This document shows, one piece after another, positions 58,900 to 64,000 of a stretch of DNA of 64,000 nucleotides (the first letter of the stretch is position 1; the number at the start of each line of letters is the position of its first letter). Below the pieces are notes generated by a model. It made no database searches. It was not told the DNA's origin and saw only the letters and a list, made by a program, of their open reading frames with translations. The position numbers and the translations under genes are program-made. Origin of the DNA: Burkholderia contaminans (GTDB lineage: Bacteria > Pseudomonadota > Gammaproteobacteria > Burkholderiales > Burkholderiaceae); contig NZ_CP090640.1 in assembly GCF_029633825.1 (NCBI RefSeq), forward strand, positions 1,736,001 through 1,800,000, read 5' to 3'.

Positions 58900-60918
58900 T
58901 TATTGGGTCGAGCCCGGTTTCTTCGGCGACACGCCTTGCTGCGCGCGGTTGCGCAGCTGCGGCTTGCCGGCGCGCGGCGCGTTGCCCTTCGCGGGGGCAG
59001 CGAGCTTCGCGGCGCGTGCGGTGTCGGTCGATTCGTCGGCGTCGGTGAACGACGCGGCGGCAGCGCCTTCCGGCTTCCACACCTGGCCGATCGCGAGCGA
59101 CTTCAGCTTCTTGCGGCCGCCGTACCAGAGGTTGACGATCCCGCGCGAGAAGAACACCGCGGAGAACATCGACGTCAGGATACCGAGGCAGTGCACGATC
59201 GCGAACGCGCGAACCGGGCCCGAGCCGAACGCAAGCAGCGCGAGGCCGGCGATCAGCGTCGTGACGTTCGAGTCGAGAATCGTCGCCCACGCATGCGCGT
59301 AGCCGGACTGGATCGCGAGTTGCGGCGGCTGGCCCGCGCGCAGTTCCTCACGCACGCGCTCGTTGATCAGCACGTTCGAGTCGATCGCCATACCGAGCGC
59401 GAGCGCGATTGCGGCGATACCCGGCAGCGTCAGCGTCGCCTGCATCAGCGACAGCACGGCGACCAGCAGCAGCAGGTTCACCGACAGGCCGATCACCGAG
59501 ATCACGCCGAACAGCATGTAGTACGCGATCATGAACACGGCGATCGCGCAGAAGCCCCAGATCACCGAGTGGACGCCCATCTTGATGTTGTCCGCGCCGA
59601 GGCTCGGGCCGATCGTGCGTTCCTCGATGATGTCCATGGGCGCTGCGAGCGAACCGGCGCGCAGCAGCAGCGCGAGGTCGGCCGCGGCCTGCGGCGTCGG
59701 CTGGCCCGTGATCTGGAAGCGGTCGCCGAGTTCCGACTGGATCGTCGCGACCGTCAGCACTTCGCCCTTGCCCTTCTCGAACAGCACCATCGCCATCGGC
59801 TTGCCGATGTTCTCGCGCGAGACTGCGCGCACTGAGCGGCCGCCCGCCGAATCGAGGCGGATGTTGACCGACGGACGCTGGTGATCGTCGAAGCCGGCCG
59901 ACGCATCGATGATGCGGTCGCCCGTGAAGATCACGTCCTTCTTCAGCAGCACCGGCGCCTGGTTGCCCTGCGTGAACAGCTCTTCACCCGGCGGCACCGG
60001 GTCGTTCGGGTTCGGGTGCGTGTTGATCGGGTCGGCAAGGCGCGCTTCGAGCGTCGCGGTGCGGCCGATGATGTCCTTCGCCTTCGCGGTGTCCTGCACG
60101 CCCGGCAGCTCGACGACGATACGGTCGCTACCTTGCTGCTGCAGGATCGGCTCGGACACGCCGAGTTCGTTCACGCGGTTGTGGAGCGTCGTCAGGTTCT
60201 GCTTGAGCGCGGCGTCCTCGACGGACTTTTGCACGGCCGGCGTGAACGTGCCGACGACCTGCGTGCCGCCGCCGCCGGGCTGGGTCGCCCATTGCAGCTC
60301 GGTGATCGACAGCGCGAGGAGCTTGCGGGCGTCTTCCGCCGTCTGCGCATCGCTGAAGTTGACGACCACGGACTGGTCGACGCGGCTCACGCCGCCGTCG
60401 CGGATGTTCTTGTCGCGCAGCAGCGTGCGCGCGTCGGACGCGTCGGAATCGAGCTTCTTCGTCAGCGCGCCCGTCATGTCGACCTGGAGCAGGAAGTGGA
60501 CGCCGCCACGCAGGTCGAGGCCGAGATACATCGGCAGTGCGTGCAGGGAGGTCAGCCAGCGCGGCGACGCGCTCTGCAGGTTCAGGGCGACGACGAATTG
60601 CGGATCGTTCGGGTCGGCGTTCAGCGACTTCTGCAGCAGGTCCTTGACGCGCAGCTGCGTATCGGTGTCCTTCAGGCGCACGCGGATGTTCGCGCCGGTC
60701 GCCGTGTTCTCGAAGGTGACGTCGTCCGGCGTGATCTGCGCGGACGCGAGCGCCGATTCGACCTGGGTCAGCGTGGTCGAGTCGAGCTTGACCGTGGCCT
60801 TGCCGCTCGACACCTGCACCGCCGGCGCTTCGCCGAAGAAGTTGGGCAATGTGTACAGAAGGCCGATGGCGAGCGCCACGACCATCACGACATATTTCCA
60901 GAGTGGATAACGATTCAT
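58900..60918 (-). CDS. secD: Protein translocase subunit SecD
   Basis: 672 residues, longer than the 615 of E. coli, the excess partly in a charged Ala-rich C-terminal tail. It starts MNRYPLWKYVVMVVALAIG; GLDLRGGVHFLLQVD is the conserved D1 motif, and LALGMAIDSNVLINERVREEL the proton-path helix. Partner of SecF; preceded by yajC. Confidence 0.97.
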   Translation of the reverse strand: MNRYPLWKYVVMVVALAIGLLYTLPNFFGEAPAVQVSSGKATVKLDSTTLTQVESALASAQITPDDVTFENTATGANIRVRLKDTDTQLRVKDLLQKSLNADPNDPQFVVALNLQSASPRWLTSLHALPMYLGLDLRGGVHFLLQVDMTGALTKKLDSDASDARTLLRDKNIRDGGVSRVDQSVVVNFSDAQTAEDARKLLALSITELQWATQPGGGGTQVVGTFTPAVQKSVEDAALKQNLTTLHNRVNELGVSEPILQQQGSDRIVVELPGVQDTAKAKDIIGRTATLEARLADPINTHPNPNDPVPPGEELFTQGNQAPVLLKKDVIFTGDRIIDASAGFDDHQRPSVNIRLDSAGGRSVRAVSRENIGKPMAMVLFEKGKGEVLTVATIQSELGDRFQITGQPTPQAAADLALLLRAGSLAAPMDIIEERTIGPSLGADNIKMGVHSVIWGFCAIAVFMIAYYMLFGVISVIGLSVNLLLLVAVLSLMQATLTLPGIAAIALALGMAIDSNVLINERVREELRAGQPPQLAIQSGYAHAWATILDSNVTTLIAGLALLAFGSGPVRAFAIVHCLGILTSMFSAVFFSRGIVNLWYGGRKKLKSLAIGQVWKPEGAAAASFTDADESTDTARAAKLAAPAKGNAPRAGKPQLRNRAQQGVSPKKPGSTQ

Positions 60919-61024
60919 GAGGGAGCCGAACGGGTGGTTGGCGTGAAAGCGTCGCGTCCGGCGCCGCGGCGGCCCGCTCTCTCAGGCGGGCACGGCGCGG
61001 GGAGCCGGACGCTCGGTGAAGGGC

Positions 61025-61348
61025 TTACAGCGACTTGATCGTGCCCTTCGGCAGAATGGTCGTGACCGCGGCCTTCTGCACGGTGATTTCGGTGCCTTCG
61101 GCGATTTCGACGCCGATGTAGCCTTCGGTGACCTTGGTCACCTTGCCGACGAGGCCGCCGCTCGTGACGACTTCGTCGCCTTTGGCCATGGCCGCGAGCA
61201 TGTTGCGGTGCTCCTTCTGACGCTTCATCTGCGGACGGATCATGATGAAGTAGAGCACGGCAAACATCAGGATGAGCGGCAGGAAGCTCATCAGGCTCGA
61301 TTCGGCGCCACCGGCACCTTGGGCGAACGCGTTGGAAATGAACGGCAC
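61025..61348 (-). CDS. yajC: Sec translocon accessory subunit YajC
   Basis: 107 residues, one membrane helix (FLPLILMFAVLYFIMIRPQ) and a conserved cytoplasmic part (GDEVVTSGGLVGKV). The start is GTG 61348, with GGAGAG upstream. It lies 106 bases upstream of secD, in the conserved tgt-yajC-secDF order. Confidence 0.95.
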   Translation of the reverse strand: MPFISNAFAQGAGGAESSLMSFLPLILMFAVLYFIMIRPQMKRQKEHRNMLAAMAKGDEVVTSGGLVGKVTKVTEGYIGVEIAEGTEITVQKAAVTTILPKGTIKSL

Positions 61349-61604
61349 GTTGGTCTCTCCGTAGGGGAAGATCGAAAAATAAGCCGGTTATTCTACCACC
61401 GGCCCCATGCGCAAACGGCTCGGCAAATGCGCTTTCGGATCAAGCTGTTAAAGCGCGAACCGGTACCGTTGCGACTTGTATGGAAAGGCAATTGTAATGT
61501 TTGTTGGATCCGGGCGGCAGTTGGGACTCAATTGTTTAGGACGAGTCCCACCAGATTGTCGATCCGTATAGTGTTTGTCCTATCAAGGGCGGTCCGACCG
61601 CCGG

Positions 61605-62843
<1,239 letters not shown>

Positions 62844-63005
62844 CTAAAGCGCTAACTCTGGATCGCAAGTCCGGCGCATGTTGGAAACGCTGCCGAGAAA
62901 CCGGCGGCGGGGAAAAGCGGGTGCGCGCAAAAGCGTCGCGCACACAAAGGGAAAACGGCGCTGCGCTGCAACGGCGGCCGCGCGGGCCGTCGCGCCCGCC
63001 TTGCT

Positions 63006-64000
63006 TTACGCGCCCGGCGCCTCCGGCACGTCGCGCCGCGTGAGCAGCATCGCGTCGCCGTAGCTGAAGAAGCGGTAGCGCTCGTCGATCGCGTGCCGGT
63101 ACGCGGCGCGGATCGTCTCGACGCCTGCGAACGCGGACACCAGCATCAGCAGCGTCGACTTCGGCAGATGGAAGTTCGTGACGAGCCGGTCGACCACGCG
63201 GAAACGATAGCCGGGCGTGATGAAGATGTCGGTTTCGGCCTGCGTCGCCGCGAGCGGGCGGCCCGCTTCGTCGGCCGAGCGCGCCGCGGCTTCGAGCGCG
63301 CGCATCGACGTCGTGCCGACCGCGATCACCTTGCCGCCGCGAGCACGGGTCGCGGCGATCTTGTCGACGAGCGACTGCGGCAGGTCGTACCACTCGCTGT
63401 GCATCTTGTGCTCGGCGATGTTGTCGACGCGCACCGGCTGGAACGTGCCGGCGCCGACGTGCAGCGTGAGTGTCGCGCGTTCGACGCCCGTCGCGTCGAG
63501 GCGGTCGAGCATCGGCTGGTCGAAGTGCAGCCCGGCCGTCGGCGCGGCGACCGCGCCCGGGTTGCTCGCGTAGACGGTCTGGTAGCGCGTCTCGTCGGTC
63601 GCGTCCGGATCGTGCTCGATATAGGGCGGCAGCGGCAGGCGGCCGTACTGCTCGATCAGGTCGAGGCACGGCGCGGGGAAGTTCAGCGTGAAGAACGGGT
63701 CGACGCGTTCGCCGACCGTCACGTCGAACGCATCGGCGAGCCGCAGCGTCGTGCCGGCGCCCGGCGACTTGCTCGCGCGGATTTGCGCGAGCGCCGTGTG
63801 CGTGCCGGTCACGCGCTCGATCAGCACCTCGATCTTGCCGCCGCTCGCCTTCTGGCCGAAGAAGCGCGCCTTCAGCACCTTGGTATCGTTGAAGACGAGC
63901 AGGTCGCCGGCCGCGATGCACGACGGCAGCTCGGTGAAATGACGGTCGATGAGGCGTGCGGGCGCGACGGTGCCGTCGACCTCGAGCAGGCGGCTCGCGG
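63006..64000 (-). CDS. queA: tRNA preQ1 34 S-adenosylmethionine ribosyltransferase-isomerase (5' end outside window)
   Basis: The visible 331 codons cover nearly the whole enzyme, which converts preQ1-tRNA to epoxyqueuosine-tRNA. Reading from the right edge gives [25 protein letters not shown], then PTAGLHFDQ and [18 protein letters not shown]. About 25-30 N-terminal residues lie beyond the window. It is followed on the same strand by tgt after 213 bp, the next-earlier pathway enzyme. Confidence 0.96.
   Translation of the reverse strand, partial: ASRLLEVDGTVAPARLIDRHFTELPSCIAAGDLLVFNDTKVLKARFFGQKASGGKIEVLIERVTGTHTALAQIRASKSPGAGTTLRLADAFDVTVGERVDPFFTLNFPAPCLDLIEQYGRLPLPPYIEHDPDATDETRYQTVYASNPGAVAAPTAGLHFDQPMLDRLDATGVERATLTLHVGAGTFQPVRVDNIAEHKMHSEWYDLPQSLVDKIAATRARGGKVIAVGTTSMRALEAAARSADEAGRPLAATQAETDIFITPGYRFRVVDRLVTNFHLPKSTLLMLVSAFAGVETIRAAYRHAIDERYRFFSYGDAMLLTRRDVPEAPGA

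Noticed and set aside
61522..61550. The TGGGACTC/GAGTCCCA inverted repeat downstream of tgt as a terminator
   Set aside because: There is a 13-base loop and no T-run on either strand; at most a weak hairpin or a protein site.

Overview
The window is high-GC chromosomal DNA whose protein families and gene order (gdhA-gltIJKL, rplM-rpsI-erpA, ruvC/ruvA/ruvB, purH-fis-dusB, pepP-ubiH, queA-tgt-yajC-secD-secF, split pqiAA-B-C) indicate a betaproteobacterium of the genus Burkholderia, probably the B. cepacia complex. The genus call is an inference from recognised proteins and synteny; no rRNA gene is present to confirm it. Most of the window is housekeeping core genome. I saw no insertion sequence, prophage, CRISPR array or tRNA gene.

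Layout. 1-1904: the start of a TetR repressor facing a PuuB-type FAD oxidase, with a tandem operator between them. 1905-9519: purB; a HypT-like LysR regulator; glutamate dehydrogenase; and the gltIJKL glutamate/aspartate ABC transporter, which has an intrinsic terminator inside the operon. 9547-15444: a 1753-residue type Va autotransporter and an AT-rich upstream region. 15445-19052: a class II glutamine amidotransferase, pyrC, the RNase P RNA, an OsmC protein and a probable unannotated small RNA with two anti-Shine-Dalgarno motifs. 19053-24915: DUF1090-like protein, rplM-rpsI, erpA, anmK, tyrS-dtd and a GpmB-like phosphatase. 24939-29665: a ParB-like lipoprotein, an MpaB-family oxygenase and ruvB, ruvA, ruvC. 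29754-36338: purH, fis, dusB, ubiH, pepP and an SspA/GST-like protein. 36375-44496: a membrane-anchored glutamate-synthase-like FMN protein, a quinone reductase/HxlR pair, mnmA-nudix, a LysR/nitrilase pair and a VOC-WYL operon. 44895-52586: an RNA methyltransferase, a Gcr-type membrane protein and the pqi lipid-transport operon. 52844-57728: cytochrome b561 with two YceI proteins, an MHS-family transporter and an S41 protease. 57878-64000: secF, secD, yajC, tgt and a partial queA.

How genes work together. Glutamate uptake (gltIJKL) lies next to glutamate catabolism (gdhA). Purine (purB, purH) and pyrimidine (pyrC) genes are present but scattered. Translation and tRNA modification are well represented (rplM, rpsI, tyrS, dtd, dusB, mnmA, tgt, queA, rnpB). 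Several regulator-enzyme pairs carry visible operators: TetR/oxidase, NodD-like LysR/nitrilase, WYL/VOC and HxlR/quinone reductase. The most interesting item not explained by ordinary annotation is the putative small RNA at 18917-19007.
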